NCBI GenBank assembly: GCA_024867545.1
Contig: JANFNE010000020.1
Location: forward strand, 930,001-994,000
Length of the DNA: 64,000 nt
From: Phytopythium helicoides
Lineage: Eukaryota > Oomycota > Peronosporomycetes > Pythiales > Pythiaceae
Reading direction: 5' to 3'
The translations under genes were made by a program, and so were the position numbers. The notes beneath the pieces are model-generated. The model ran no database searches. It was not told the origin of the DNA and worked only from the letters and a program-made list of their open reading frames with translations. The first letter of the stretch is position 1; every line of letters begins with the position of its first letter. Of this stretch, positions 30,194-40,994 are shown piece after piece.

Positions 30194-32245
30194 ATGCAGC
30201 AGTCCACACGACTGCGATGTGACCCCACCGAGTACGCACGCAAGCAACAGGAAAAGCGCGACCGTGCAAAGGATTTGCGAGACCAGAGGCAACGAGGCTT
30301 TTGCTCCGATGAGCACACATTCACACCAAAGTGAGACCTGTTGCAGTTTAGAGATGGTGCTTCAGGTGTACTTATGTCATATTTGTCCTCGCATTGTCGA
30401 CAGAGTCAATCCGCGAGCACCGGCATCGCCGGCATCCAACCGCGAGGAGCGCGAATCCAACCCGACAAACTCTCAGCCTCGATCGTTCGACGACACACCC
30501 ATCCGTCCAAGTAAGTCGTCTGTGACTGCGACGCGGAAAGAGCCGTCGCCCGAAGACGTGCCCATCCGCACCACCAAGCGGCAGCCGGCCGGGGCGACGG
30601 CGAGTAGCCGTATTCGTGCTCCTTCGTCCCGGCATGGTAATAACAATCATGCTGATGACGAGGAAGAGGCCGACTCTCTTGATGCGCTGTCACGGCGGTT
30701 TCCAAAGAAGAAAGCCCCGCCCTCGCCGGACCCCGCTGATCTCGAGACCGCACCACTCGAGCCAGGTGCGCCTTCCATTCTGGATTTCGGATGCGGTTGT
30801 AGGATGCAGTTACCGTGCTGAGCGCGTGTGTGCTTTCAGAGCATGACACGCTGTTTCGAGAAGTGAAACGTGCAACGGGCAAAGAGCTGGATGACTTGCC
30901 CATCAAAAAGTCAACTGGGCCTCCTCCAGGTCGTCATACTGGCCCATGTCTGCGGAACTCAAGCTGTGGATGCCCCCAGTGTCTAGGTGGGGGTGGAGGT
31001 AGTGCGGGTGTCGCTTCATCAACAAACTTTGGTGGTGGCAGTGGAATGCGTGCCGAGCCGCTTGTGCGTCGTCGCCAATCACGAGCTGCTTCACCACCAG
31101 ATGACGATCCATACACACAACAGCCGCAATCAAACTCAGCGCGTTCGTACGGTTCCCAGAGTGACATGGAGGTGAGCAGTTTAATTTCAAGAAGACAATC
31201 TCTACAGCTACAAAAACTAACTGGTTGAACGTGTTTGGCCAGAGCTCACTGACATTGCTCAAGTCCAAAATGTCTCGGAGAAAGTCTCGGAGCGCCCCAA
31301 CAAATCCATCAGCGTCTCTTTTTATTGAAAAGACTGCACGAGCTCATTCGTCGGCTTCCTCACAACAACCACGATATTCACAGCAGCAGCAACAACAGCA
31401 GCAAGTTCAGCCGAATTCTCGGGCCAGCGGAACTCGTGCTCCGCCTGATCGACAGGCCCCACCTCAGCCACCACCTCGACGAGGAAATCCATCAGGATCT
31501 ACGCAGAGCCGTACTCAGCCCTCTCGCAACGATCACGACGACGATGAAGACGGCTATGAAGATGCTCGTATGAGCAACACGCGCTATCCGCCTCCCATCT
31601 CGTCGGGTCAAACAAACGACATGGTACGATCATCTGTTTTGGCCGCGATACAAGTGAGATTGTCACTGACCATCCAGTTTGTTGCGACAACCATAGGACG
31701 AGTATGGTGGCGACCAAGATGACCTCATCCAATGCGGAAATTGTAGCCGCCGGTTCAACGCAATGTCACTCGCCAAACACCAGAAAATCTGTGAAAAGGT
31801 GTTCACAGGGCAACGGAAAGTCTTCAACATGGCGGCCAAGAGATTGGAGGGGACAGAGGCTGAGAAGCTTGCAGTAAAGGCGAAAGCAACGGGTGCGGGT
31901 GGAGGGAAGAAAGTGTCAGCGACAGAGAAACCTATCAAAGCTAAAGGTGTAGACTGGAAGTCAAAGAGCGAGATGTTCCGTAATGCAATGAAGGCCAGTC
32001 GAGATGTGACGAAAGCTCTCAAGGAAGGCAAAGAATTGCCGCCTGTGGCACCATCCGCACCTGATCCAAGCCTTATCCAGTGCGAGTTTTGCACTCGCCG
32101 ATTTAACGAGAAGGCAGCTGAGCGACACATACCGTTCTGTCGGGAAAAGTCCCAGCGAATGAACGGCGCTGGACCACCGAAGAAAGGAGGCGCTGCGGCT
32201 GCCCCAGCTGCAAAGCCCTCTCGTGCACCCGCTAGAAAGAAATAG
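30194..32245 (+). CDS. ZC2HC1-type C2HC zinc-finger protein
   Basis: Animal ZC2HC1 proteins carry short CxxC-x12-HxxxC fingers of unclear function; protists have several. Two fingers are clear: LIQCGNCSRRFNAMSLAKHQKIC, completed by splicing, and LIQCEFCTRRFNEKAAERHIPFC near the C-terminus. The segment between them (VFTGQRKVFNMAAKRL) is typical of this family. Exons: 30194-30330, 30404-30765, 30840-31171, 31243-31623, 31697-32245, total 586 aa. The N-terminal half is disordered, with a GCPQC motif, Ser/Arg runs and a polyglutamine tract of about eight (31380-31405). The reading frame of exon 4 is supported by composition only. The stop is 25 bp from the convergent channel gene. Confidence 0.85.
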
Positions 32246-32270
32246 ATCTATTTGGTTCATCTCCCTAGCA

Positions 32271-35200
32271 CTATGTTGATCCACCAAATACTTCGCCAAG
32301 AACAAATAGTTCATCACCATAGTTTAAAATCGTGTCTGGAGTTGGACATGTGTACGCAAATGGTAGTACGTTTCCGAGATTTCCGTCTGGTGAGCGATAG
32401 ATCCCAATCGCAAGCCACCCCTGCTTCAGTAAATTTGGGAAAATAGCACCAAATTGCATGCCGATCTGATAGTTCTGAACTGGAAGCAGGAAGAGTCTGC
32501 TACGATGGATTTGCTTACAATCACATCTAGGCGTTTGCCCAAAGCTTTCTGAGGGATCTTCACTACCAGCTAATGCTTCCACAACATCGAGCATGTAAGG
32601 GTTGTAAAACGAGTGGCACATAATACGGTCCAGGAGATTCAATACAAGCACTTGGCCAGCAGCGAAGAGCGGGGTAAAGTACGGACTGCATCTTTCTTGG
32701 AGAAATCGATCGCATGGCCCACAGAATTTAATGCTTGACGAAGAAGTTAGCACCACTACAACATTCTCGAGATGCCGTAGCGCAGCTCGACAATCGTCAT
32801 CATCAAAATTCTGACTACCGTAGCGTTTCAGTGCATCTCCAACCTCATCTGGATTCCCATTTAGAATGGTAGGATCCAGATCAGGGAAGCGTTCGAGAAC
32901 TCGCAGCTTCACGCTTTCTTGTGGAATACCCTGGTTAATCTCGCGTTGATAGAAAGAGGATTCGTTATCAAGTGCATGGATCGAATCTGATGCATCATCG
33001 AATCGGACACGCGCGGAGCTTCCAAGACGCTGACTTAGCAAGCGGCCTATACGCTGATTAGATCCACTTCCGTGCTGATAAGCAAGTTCCAGTGCCAATA
33101 GAGAGCTGATCGAAGCAAAGTCTACCAATCCGTCTTTCTCTTCGATATTTTCAGCACAGTGAACATCAGCTACCAGTTCTTGTTGGAGTATTACAATTGA
33201 CCGAGCTTTTTGAACTCCAGCACGCAACAAGTCAGCTGCTCTGGTTGAGCTTCCAACAAGAAAAAAGACGTGGTCAAGCAGTGCAAAGTCACTGCGCTCG
33301 TTTATTGCGTCCATAAGCTCTGACATGCTCGGGGCATTCTTCGTCATGACAACATATTGCGAGGGCTGCGATGTCTTCTTTTGCAGTCTGGTTGAAGCTG
33401 TTGATTTCATATTCGATACGATTGATAACGCTTGGGTAAGATCTCCTCCGCTCACGATACAATGGCTGGTAAAGTTGACACTTTCACGGATCAGCATCTC
33501 CTCTTCAAAAATTCGCTGCAGACTGCTCACTTCTCGGGATAGTACAGCCTTCTCAATGAGCTGTGAACGCCTGTTGGATCGATATTCTGAATGATTTGGA
33601 CCCCCACTGGTGTTTTCGCCTATCATGGTCGGCACTGGAGTCGAATCAGTGCGGCAATTATGTTGCGGAACAATTTTGTTGCCGCACATTGCTGATCGAT
33701 TTGGCAGCTCGGGTGGAATTACCGAACAGGAAATATCACGTAGGGCTGGGAGTCTTCCAACTCGGCGAAATTGGCTTCGAGGCGAGTGCCGACGTAGCAA
33801 GTTCTCAGACGAAACTCGAACGGCACAAGTCGACGACGAAAATGAGTAATTGCGTCCATCATCAATAACGTCTTCTTTCCATAAGCCATAGGTGTTCAAA
33901 ATACTTTGCACATCTGATGCCGTCTTAGCAATGACAAAGCCGATATCACTGCAAAATATCGTTGATCAAACAGCCACAACGATGCAAGGCAGGAGAATGC
34001 AACTTACCCTTCTCGCACACAGTCACGAAGGGGCGCTAGACGAATTCTTGGGTGAGTGTGTTGTGAGCAATTGCTTATATTCTGCGCTCGCCTGGAATGC
34101 ACTCCAATCAGAAGTACATTGTATTTTTCAAACATATTGCGCGCTAGATCCTCATATTTCTCAAAATCAAACCGAGCAGAGAAAACGATCGGAAATAGTT
34201 GGTGACTCATTCCTTCAGCGTACTATATATATAAAACAACGGAATCAGTATAATAACCCCCCAGTCTGCATCACTTCCCAACACTGCAATAGATCACCTC
34301 TTGAAACCATGGTTGCTGTCCAGAGGAAAATTTGCGAAAATCATAAACTTGTGCCGAGTGAAGTAAATTAGATATTAAGGCTAGAGTCCTTTGTAAACGG
34401 CGGCTTGACTCAGCAGCAAGTTTTGTAGAGAATCTGTTTCCGCAGTGCTTGCTCCAAATAGCAGTGGAGCCAATTCAAATCCAACTCCTTGTAACTTGAT
34501 AGGCGCATACACATCAATGATCTGGCCGCAGCTTTTGGCACAATTTCTCACACTTAGTGCTTGGAGAAGTATGGAATAGCTATCTGGATTTGATAAGCGA
34601 GCTCTTTGTCCTCCCACCAAGAAGAAAACAGCTGTTGCAGAGCTTAAGCACACTCGACGTTGATCGGAAAAAGACGTTAGCGACCCTCGCAAACACCAAA
34701 CTTTGTGTCGATATTTCTCAATTGCGAGTGCACGGATTAGCGCTCGTGTTGGACGCTGCTCCGTCAGGAATACAACCGATAGAGAGATTGCTCCCCGTGT
34801 TGGGTGATAAAACTCTTGTAGGAAGTCCAGAGCAGCTTCGGGAGAGAAGTAGTCAGCAACAACTATAATGTGTCCAGATGATCTTGATGCCGGGTTAAAT
34901 TCTTTGTCCCATGAATGATTTTTTCTTGCAAGCTCGTTGAGCTTCCCAGCTTGGTGCGGAACAATGGTGAACACACCGATAATCAGGATAATGACGAAGA
35001 AGTGGCCAAGGCTAGTTTTTGGTGCAATATCTCCGTAACCTATCACAACGACAAACAACACGCCCCATCAAAATTATGCAATCGAGGGATAGAGAATCCC
35101 ATTAGCAATAGCACAAGTACTCACCAATCGTAGATATGGTGACGAGGATAAAATAGAATGCATCATGAAATTTGAGACCATTGTAACCCGTAAACTGCTT

Positions 35201-35945
35201 CGACTCGATCTCTTGAAAGATACCCGCCGCACAGAAGATGACGGTAACAGCAGACAGCACAAACACACCTAGCTTTAAGAGCCGTTAGATGCCACACGCT
35301 TGATAGTAACTGAAAAAGTGGAATCACCTCGTATTCAAATCCGTGTTTCTTGAATCGAATATACTGTGTGAGGCGCAGAATGCGAAGGGAGCGAAACACA
35401 CGAAGCACTCGGAGCACAAAGACAACTTTGGAGTGGTTCCCTGGGATAATCCACTGGGCGATAGACGTTAGATGAAAGCCAATGCAGAAACTTGAGAAAA
35501 GCGTACAATCACAAGCGCTGGGATGATGGTAAGGAAATCGATGATTCCGTAGCGAGACGTCAAGTATTGAAGCGGGTGTGGAGCTACAAAAAGCTGCAGC
35601 GCCTACACAAGAGACAACTCTCTGTCAGTCCGTATAATTCTCCACCGAGCTTTAGAATCATAACATCGCACAAAGTCCACAACGAAAAATGCAGTAGTCG
35701 CGAGCTCGACAGGACGATGGCCGGGCCAATCACGATGCTCTGGGTAGTATAGCTTCTCCAAAGCACAAGTGAGCTCTACCATTCCAGCTCCACGCGGATA
35801 AATATCGTCTGTGTTTCCTCACCTCCAACACGTATACTGCAAAGACGAGGATGCTCACAGCAAAGTTGGTACCTTCCCAACACAGCCCCACCCGTCCTTT
35901 CATGACTTCTTGCGCTCGTTCCTGCATCGTTGGCTCGTACACCAT
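32271..35945 (-). CDS. Slo/BK-like potassium channel with RCK domains
   Basis: A voltage-sensor K+ channel: early S-helices (FAVSILVFAVYVLE; FFVVDF; GIIDFLTIIPAL), an Arg-rich S4 (VLRVLRVFRSLRILRL), S5, and the filter TISTIGYGDIAP made by joining two exons. A long cytosolic tail follows with GHIIVVADY and VVVLTSSSSI strands, as in the two RCK domains of Slo channels. BK channels open with voltage and Ca2+; the ligand here is unknown. Exons: 35945-35672, 35602-35507, 35453-35328, 35272-35125, 35039-34298, 34222-34008, 33948-32271 (about 1092 aa). Two single-base corrections are needed: a surplus base near 35808-35816 and a missing base near 34384-34392 (YKG then TLALISNLLHSAQ). A further upstream exon is possible. 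Confidence 0.86.
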
Positions 35946-36363
35946 CTGAGCCGACTGGCCTGCTATCGACTTAGTAGCACGTCGACTCCTTCTACTCTCC
36001 CCACTTTGTGCTCTTCCTCTGGAACAATATCCCCCGTCTCCGATCGTAAAGTCTGTCTCAGTCGCGCGTTGCTGCCCCGGTGCTCGCCCTTCCGTCTGCA
36101 GCTGGAAACCAGCTCCTCAGTGCCTCCAGAGACCAAGCAGCAGCACTAACAGGCCCCACTCCCACCTCCATCTCCTCCCCCTCGCTCTCCATCCTCGGCG
36201 TCGTTACCGCAGCATACGCTTCAGCCATGTCGATTCAACAGTTGAAGTGCCCCTTCAACCTTCGAAAGGCGATCGTCTTCGTGTGACCCACACCACGCCT
36301 GTCGCACCCATTGCTCCGCCACACATCTCGAAACCAGACCGGGCAGCAAGGACGAGCGGCGTC
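35946..36363. other. Divergent intergenic region K+ channel / MAP1
   Basis: 418 bp with pyrimidine-rich plus-strand sequence before MAP1. It contains a 19-codon upstream ORF (36227-36286) and a 7-bp-arm hairpin GTTGAAG-TGCCC-CTTCAAC (36241-36259). No other gene was seen. Confidence 0.6.
36227..36286 (+). promoter_or_regulatory. Upstream ORF in MAP1 leader
   Basis: ATG TCG ATT ... GTG TGA encodes 19 residues (MSIQQLKCPFNLRKAIVFV) and ends 77 bases before the MAP1 start. It overlaps the hairpin at 36241-36259. If transcribed it would reduce initiation at the main ATG. Its position in the mRNA is an inference. Confidence 0.45.
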
Positions 36364-37506
36364 ATGGAGGGCACGGCGTGCGTGACGCCCACGTGCTCCA
36401 AGAGCGGCAGCCTCGTGTGCCCGACGTGCAAGAAGCTGGGCATCCCCGCGGCCATGAGCACGTTCTGCTCGCAGGAGTGCTTCAAGGGCTACTGGTCGAC
36501 GCACAAGGCGCTGCACAAGATGTTCCAGCAGGCGCTCGTGAGCGAGCAGGAGGCCGCGCGCGAGGCCGCCGAGAACCCCTTCGGCGGCTTTGAGTTCACG
36601 GGCAAGCTACGACCAGGAGAGGTCTCGGAGATGCAGAGCGTGCCCGACCACATCCGCAAGCCAGACTACTGGCAGACGGGCATCCCCGTCTCGGAGCAGC
36701 AGGCCAGCAAGGCCATCCCAGTGTACACGGCCGAGCAGATCCAGGGCATCCGAGAGGCCTGCCGCGCAGGACGAGAGGTGCTCGACATCGCAGGCAAGGC
36801 GCTGCGCGTGGGCATCACGGGCGACGAGATCGACCGCATCGTGTACGATGCCTGCATCGAGCGCGACTGCTACCCGTCGCCGCTCAACTACTACCACTTC
36901 CCCAAGTCGGTCTGCGTGTCGGTGAACGAGGTCATCTGCCACGGCATCCCGGACTCGCGCCCCATCGAGGACGGCGACATTGTCAACCTCGACGTGACCG
37001 TGTACAAGAACGGATACCACGGCGACCTGAACGAGACGTTCCTGGTCGGAAACGTCGACGAGGACGGCGTGCGTCTCGTCAAGAACGCTTTCGACTGCCT
37101 CAGTACGGCCGTCGGCCTCGTCCGACCCGGAACCATGTTCCGCGAGCTCGGCAAGCACATTTCCGCTGTCGCGAACGCCGAGGACTTTTCGGTGGTCAAG
37201 ACGTACTGCGGCCACGGTATCGGCTCGCTCTTCCACTGCGCGCCAAACGTGCCACACTACGCAAAGAATAAGGCTGTGGGTATCATGAAGCCCGGTCAAA
37301 TCTTCACGATCGAGCCGATGATCAACATGGGCACATGGCGTGACAAGACGTGGCCGGATGACTGGACGGCCGTGACGGCGGACGGAAAGCGCTCGGCGCA
37401 GTTTGAGCACACAATCCTTGTGACCGAGACGGGCTACGAGATTCTGACGGCGCGCGAAGATGAGCCTGTAATGAAGTGGGACCGCGCCAAGGTGCAGCGC
37501 CCATGA
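36364..37506 (+). CDS. MAP1: Methionine aminopeptidase 1
   Basis: Removes initiator methionine co-translationally in the cytosol. The start is the first in-frame ATG (MEGTACVTP), directly before the eukaryote-type N-terminal zinc finger (CVTPTCSKSGSLVCPTC, then CSQECFKGYWSTH), which tethers the enzyme to ribosomes. The pita-bread domain carries the metal ligands Asp210 (NLDVTVY), Asp221 (HGDLNETF), His284 (CGHGIGSLFH), Glu317 (FTIEPM) and Glu348 (QFEHTI). 380 aa, single exon, close to the length of human METAP1. Confidence 0.96.
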   Translation: MEGTACVTPTCSKSGSLVCPTCKKLGIPAAMSTFCSQECFKGYWSTHKALHKMFQQALVSEQEAAREAAENPFGGFEFTGKLRPGEVSEMQSVPDHIRKPDYWQTGIPVSEQQASKAIPVYTAEQIQGIREACRAGREVLDIAGKALRVGITGDEIDRIVYDACIERDCYPSPLNYYHFPKSVCVSVNEVICHGIPDSRPIEDGDIVNLDVTVYKNGYHGDLNETFLVGNVDEDGVRLVKNAFDCLSTAVGLVRPGTMFRELGKHISAVANAEDFSVVKTYCGHGIGSLFHCAPNVPHYAKNKAVGIMKPGQIFTIEPMINMGTWRDKTWPDDWTAVTADGKRSAQFEHTILVTETGYEILTAREDEPVMKWDRAKVQRP

Positions 37507-37634
37507 TAGAATGGATTTGCTAGCTATTGACGAAAGCAGTGCTTCAGTAGGCTGTAGACAAAATCTCCATCCAACAAGTTGCGCATTTATCGTTACTCGT
37601 GTTGTCTCCTCAACTAGTCGCATCAAAGCTCTCG

Positions 37635-38432
37635 TCAGCGTAGGATCCAATGCTTGTGGTGATAGAACTTGTCATCATGCAATTTTTCAATCGAGCGAAC
37701 GCTGCTGAAATAGTAGACCATGGCACCTGCATTTCCAAACGTATCGTAGTTAGCCACCGATAGGTGCTCCGTTAATAATTGGCACGTACTGAGCTTGTGC
37801 GTGCATGATATTGTATGATAGCCGTCCAAATCCCACAGCTCAGTGAGCGATAAGCCTGCTCCGAGATAGTGCTTTAATCCGGTACGCACCCCAAGCATGG
37901 AAAACATGTCAGCATCGAATAGTGAATTGGTAAAGGCGGGGGATTTGGATACGCTTACGAGCCGAACTGCTCCAAGGATGATCGTGTGGAGAATGTATCC
38001 CGGCAAAACCAGCAGCATGAGTCGGAACTGTTTGTAGAGGATGCCAAACAACCCGCTCCTAAACAGGAACGTAGCCCCAAGCATCGACAAAAAGTGGATG
38101 AACGAACAGACTTGCAGTAGCACTTGAGCTCTACCATCAGACCACAGTTGATGCATTAGAGATGGAGCGATCGCAGCATTGCAATTCCAAACCTTTGCGT
38201 ACATGGTGAGGATCGTGTTGGCCGTCTGCTCCCCATCCCCTCCGCCCGTCAGGTCACCGTACTCGACCGTCGCATTGAGCGCAACATCCACCAGATAGAA
38301 CGCAAATGCGGTCGCCCAATGGCACGATAAATGTCGCCGCTCCGTGTGCATGTTGCCAGCTTCAAGGAGTTGATCCCGTGCCTCTTCGTGGGCCACTTCA
38401 AGGTTGCGTGAATAGTTCCGTGCCGTGCTCAT
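37635..38432 (-). CDS. TMEM138: TMEM138-like ciliary transition-zone membrane protein
   Basis: TMEM138 is a four-helix protein of the ciliary base. The matching core is ILTIAQVLLQVCSF, FLFRSGLFGILYKQFR, SLTELWDLDGYHT and KLSAMVYYFSSVRSIEKLHDDKFY, which aligns with the family's WTDGLQMLF...RLAAVLYCYFYKR...DPHFYQ. Exons inferred: 38432-38203, 38130-37959, 37871-37790, 37726-37635, giving 191 aa (human 162). All three introns (72, 87 and 63 bp) are multiples of three without an in-frame stop, so an unspliced 265-codon frame also exists. The second intron would end in AAAG. The start codon is 137 bp from the divergent EXO1 start. The identification rests on remote similarity. Confidence 0.65.
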   Translation of the reverse strand: MSTARNYSRNLEVAHEEARDQLLEAGNMHTERRHLSCHWATAFAFYLVDVALNATVEYGDLTGGGDGEQTANTILTMYAKVWNCNAAIAPSLMHQLWSDGRAQVLLQVCSFIHFLSMLGATFLFRSGLFGILYKQFRLMLLVLPGYILHTIILGAVRLVSVSKSPAFTNSLFDADMFSMLGVRTGLKHYLGAGLSLTELWDLDGYHTISCTHKLSTCQLLTEHLSVANYDTFGNAGAMVYYFSSVRSIEKLHDDKFYHHKHWILR

Positions 38433-38512
38433 TATTATGCGATGTACGGTATATCCAGTCAAAATTGCCGACTTCCCGCCACACCGCCCGCTCTGGACGG
38501 CCAGGCCGAGGC

Positions 38513-38552
38513 GTCGAAGCCCAGCGGAAGCCAGTCGAAGCCCAGCGGAAGG
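38513..38552. repeat. 21-bp tandem duplication before EXO1
   Basis: GTCGAAGCCCAGCGGAAG occurs at 38513-38530 and again at 38534-38551, 18 bp before the EXO1 ATG, so it probably lies in its 5' leader. Confidence 0.8.
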
Positions 38553-38569
38553 CGAGAGAAGGCGGCAGG

Positions 38570-40871
38570 ATGGGGATCTCAGGGCTGCTGCCGGTGCTCA
38601 AGAGCATCACGGAGACCAAGTCGATCGACGAGTACCGTGGCAAGACGCTCGCCATCGACGGCTACTGCTGGTGCGAATGCCTCAAGAGATCTATGGTCGA
38701 GGAGATTCCGGGTTTATTGACGAGGAGGTTGTGTGTGGGGTAGGCTCCACCGGGCTATTTACTCGTGCAGCGAGGAGATCTGCCTCGGACGGCCGACTGA
38801 CAAGTACATTGGGTACTTTATGGAGCGGATCACGGCGCTGCAGCAGAACCAGGTTACGCCGTATGTCGTGTTTGACGGCGGCCCGCTGCCTATGAAGAAG
38901 GGAACCGAGGAGGAGCGACGAAAGTGCGTTGTGTTGCCTGCCCGTGGAGGCCTGGAGCGCGAGCAGGAAGTTGCTAACGCAGCGCATCGACAGGTCACGT
39001 CAAAAGAACAAGGAGCTTGGCGTCCAGCACTACAATAATCGCAACTTCGCAGAGGCACGCAAGTGCTTTGTTCGCGCTGCTGACGTTTCGCCGTTCATGG
39101 CGCATCGGGTCATCCAGGTTCGCTCATCGTCAACACTATCATCTCGTATCTTTCACTAACTTGGTCTAATTGGTCCGACAGGCTCTCAAAGCACGCGGAG
39201 TGAAGTACGTCGTGGCCCCGTATGAAGCAGATGCCCAGCTTGCGTTCCTTGTGAAACAAGGAGTTGTGGACGGTGTCATCACCGAAGACTCGGATTGTTT
39301 GCCGTTCGGGTGCCGCACTGTTCTCTTTAAGATGGATCGCGACGGAGTGGCCCAAGAAATCTGCACTGACAACCTCAAAAAGAACAAGGGGCTGATCTTC
39401 CACATGTTCACCGAGGCGATGGTATGTATTTAACAAACTCCTCCTTTCTAAAATGCCAACATAGACTAACGATCCCTTCTTACAGTTTCTCGACATGTGC
39501 ATCCTTTCCGGTTGCGACTACCTTCCTAGCATCCCTGGTTTAGGACTGAAGAAAGCGTATGCCGCCATTAAACAGCATGGGACTTTCGCCAAGGTAGTGT
39601 ATCATACAGTTTTTGAAATGAACCCACACAATGATCTAACTGGGAGACCGTAGGTCATTCGAGCACTTCGGCTGGAGGGAAAGGTTCGCATCCCACCTAC
39701 CTACGAAGAGGAGTTCAAGCGCGCGCGGCTTACATTTCTTCACCAACGCGTTTATGACCCGAGCTCGCAAGTACGCCTCCTTCATTCCTTTTGTTTCAAC
39801 ATTGGCTTCTTATGCTCACCAAAATTTGTTTCTCAGCGACTTGTTCCATTGACACCAACATCAGCTGATGTGGAGACCACCGACATGGACTTCCTTGGGC
39901 CGATGCTTTCAGATGACATCGCTACTGCCATTGCAGTAGGCGATATGGATCCCATCACAATGGAGGTTTTCGCCACCTCTTCTATTCAGGATTCTGCATC
40001 GACTTTGGGTGCTACACCAGCCGCTCCCGCAATTCCTGCCAGCCATCAAACCCAACTTCTAGACCCGCGAATGTTTAATCAGTTCGCGTCTTCAACCGGT
40101 GACAAGCCGAAGGCCCGTCAGTCTCCGCCAGGAAAACGCAAGTTTCCAGTATCATTTAGTAGCCGTGCTACCGCGGAGCGTGTGAAAAACCACCCCTCGT
40201 CTACATCGGCTCGCTCCGCCGATTCGAAGAGCTCCTCAACGTCTCCATGTATTAGTCGCTTCTTCGCTGCGGTTCCCAAGAAAATGTCGCCTGCAACCGA
40301 GCTGGAGAAAAAGAGCAGCTCCATCAGCCTCGACTCCATGGAATCGTACGAGAGCCAAGAGCCCAGCGAGATCGATGTATCAAAAAACATCTCGTTCGAG
40401 CCGGATGATAAGAAAACCGCCACACCGAAAGTAAACAAGGAGAACCGACCTCCGGTGTCTTCGCGAAGCTTCCCGACGGCCAAGGTTCCTGCTAAGCCGT
40501 TGGTCAAGGAGAACGCTTTCGCACGAATGATGCGCGCTGGCGCTCAAGGAAAGACGGTTGGAGGCGTGAAGCGAAACCCGATTCCAATGATGTCCGACCG
40601 GCGTGTACTCACGAAAAAATTGCGTACGCTCGAGTATAAGGCTCCTGCTCCGCAGCAGTATTCAGGTGAAAGCGAAGTTGAAGACCCTGTGCAGTCGTCC
40701 GTCAAATTGTCAGAGCCAGAAAGCGAAGCAGAGCCGCTCGACAAGAATGAGGACGTTGGCAAGCCTTCCGATGAAGATGTGGCGGATCCCTTGCCAAAGG
40801 AGCCGGTTACGTGTACCAAGGTCTCATCCGCTAAAGGCAACTTCTTCGATCGCTTTCGCTACAAAGCGTGA
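38570..40871 (+). CDS. EXO1: Exonuclease 1, 5'-3' nuclease of the Rad2/FEN1 family
   Basis: EXO1 resects DNA ends and acts in mismatch repair. The N-terminal nuclease starts [11 protein letters not shown]. Metal-site acids are visible in [28 protein letters not shown] and SGCDYLPS, followed by the helix-hairpin-helix GLGLKKAY. Exons: 38570-38670, 38744-38923, 38994-39117, 39182-39421, 39486-39593, 39654-39770, 39837-40871 (634 aa); all junctions are GT-AG and in phase. Splicing the first intron rebuilds [13 protein letters not shown], as in the family. The C-terminal half is Ser/Pro/Lys-rich and disordered; [14 protein letters not shown] resembles a PCNA-interacting (PIP-like) peptide, which is an inference. 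Confidence 0.95.
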
Positions 40872-40994
40872 AGTAGATGTATGTAGACGTTGCACAATGA
40901 AGAGTACAATAGTCCGATGTTTCACACATACCCCATTGGTTCGACTGAATGAAAGACTATTTGATGCATGAAGCAGTGATCATGCAGCATGCTA

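Noticed and set aside
36607..37650. 347-codon minus-strand frame opposite MAP1
   Set aside because: Val/Asp/Leu-rich antisense product of high-GC codons; MAP1 on the plus strand has intact metal ligands.
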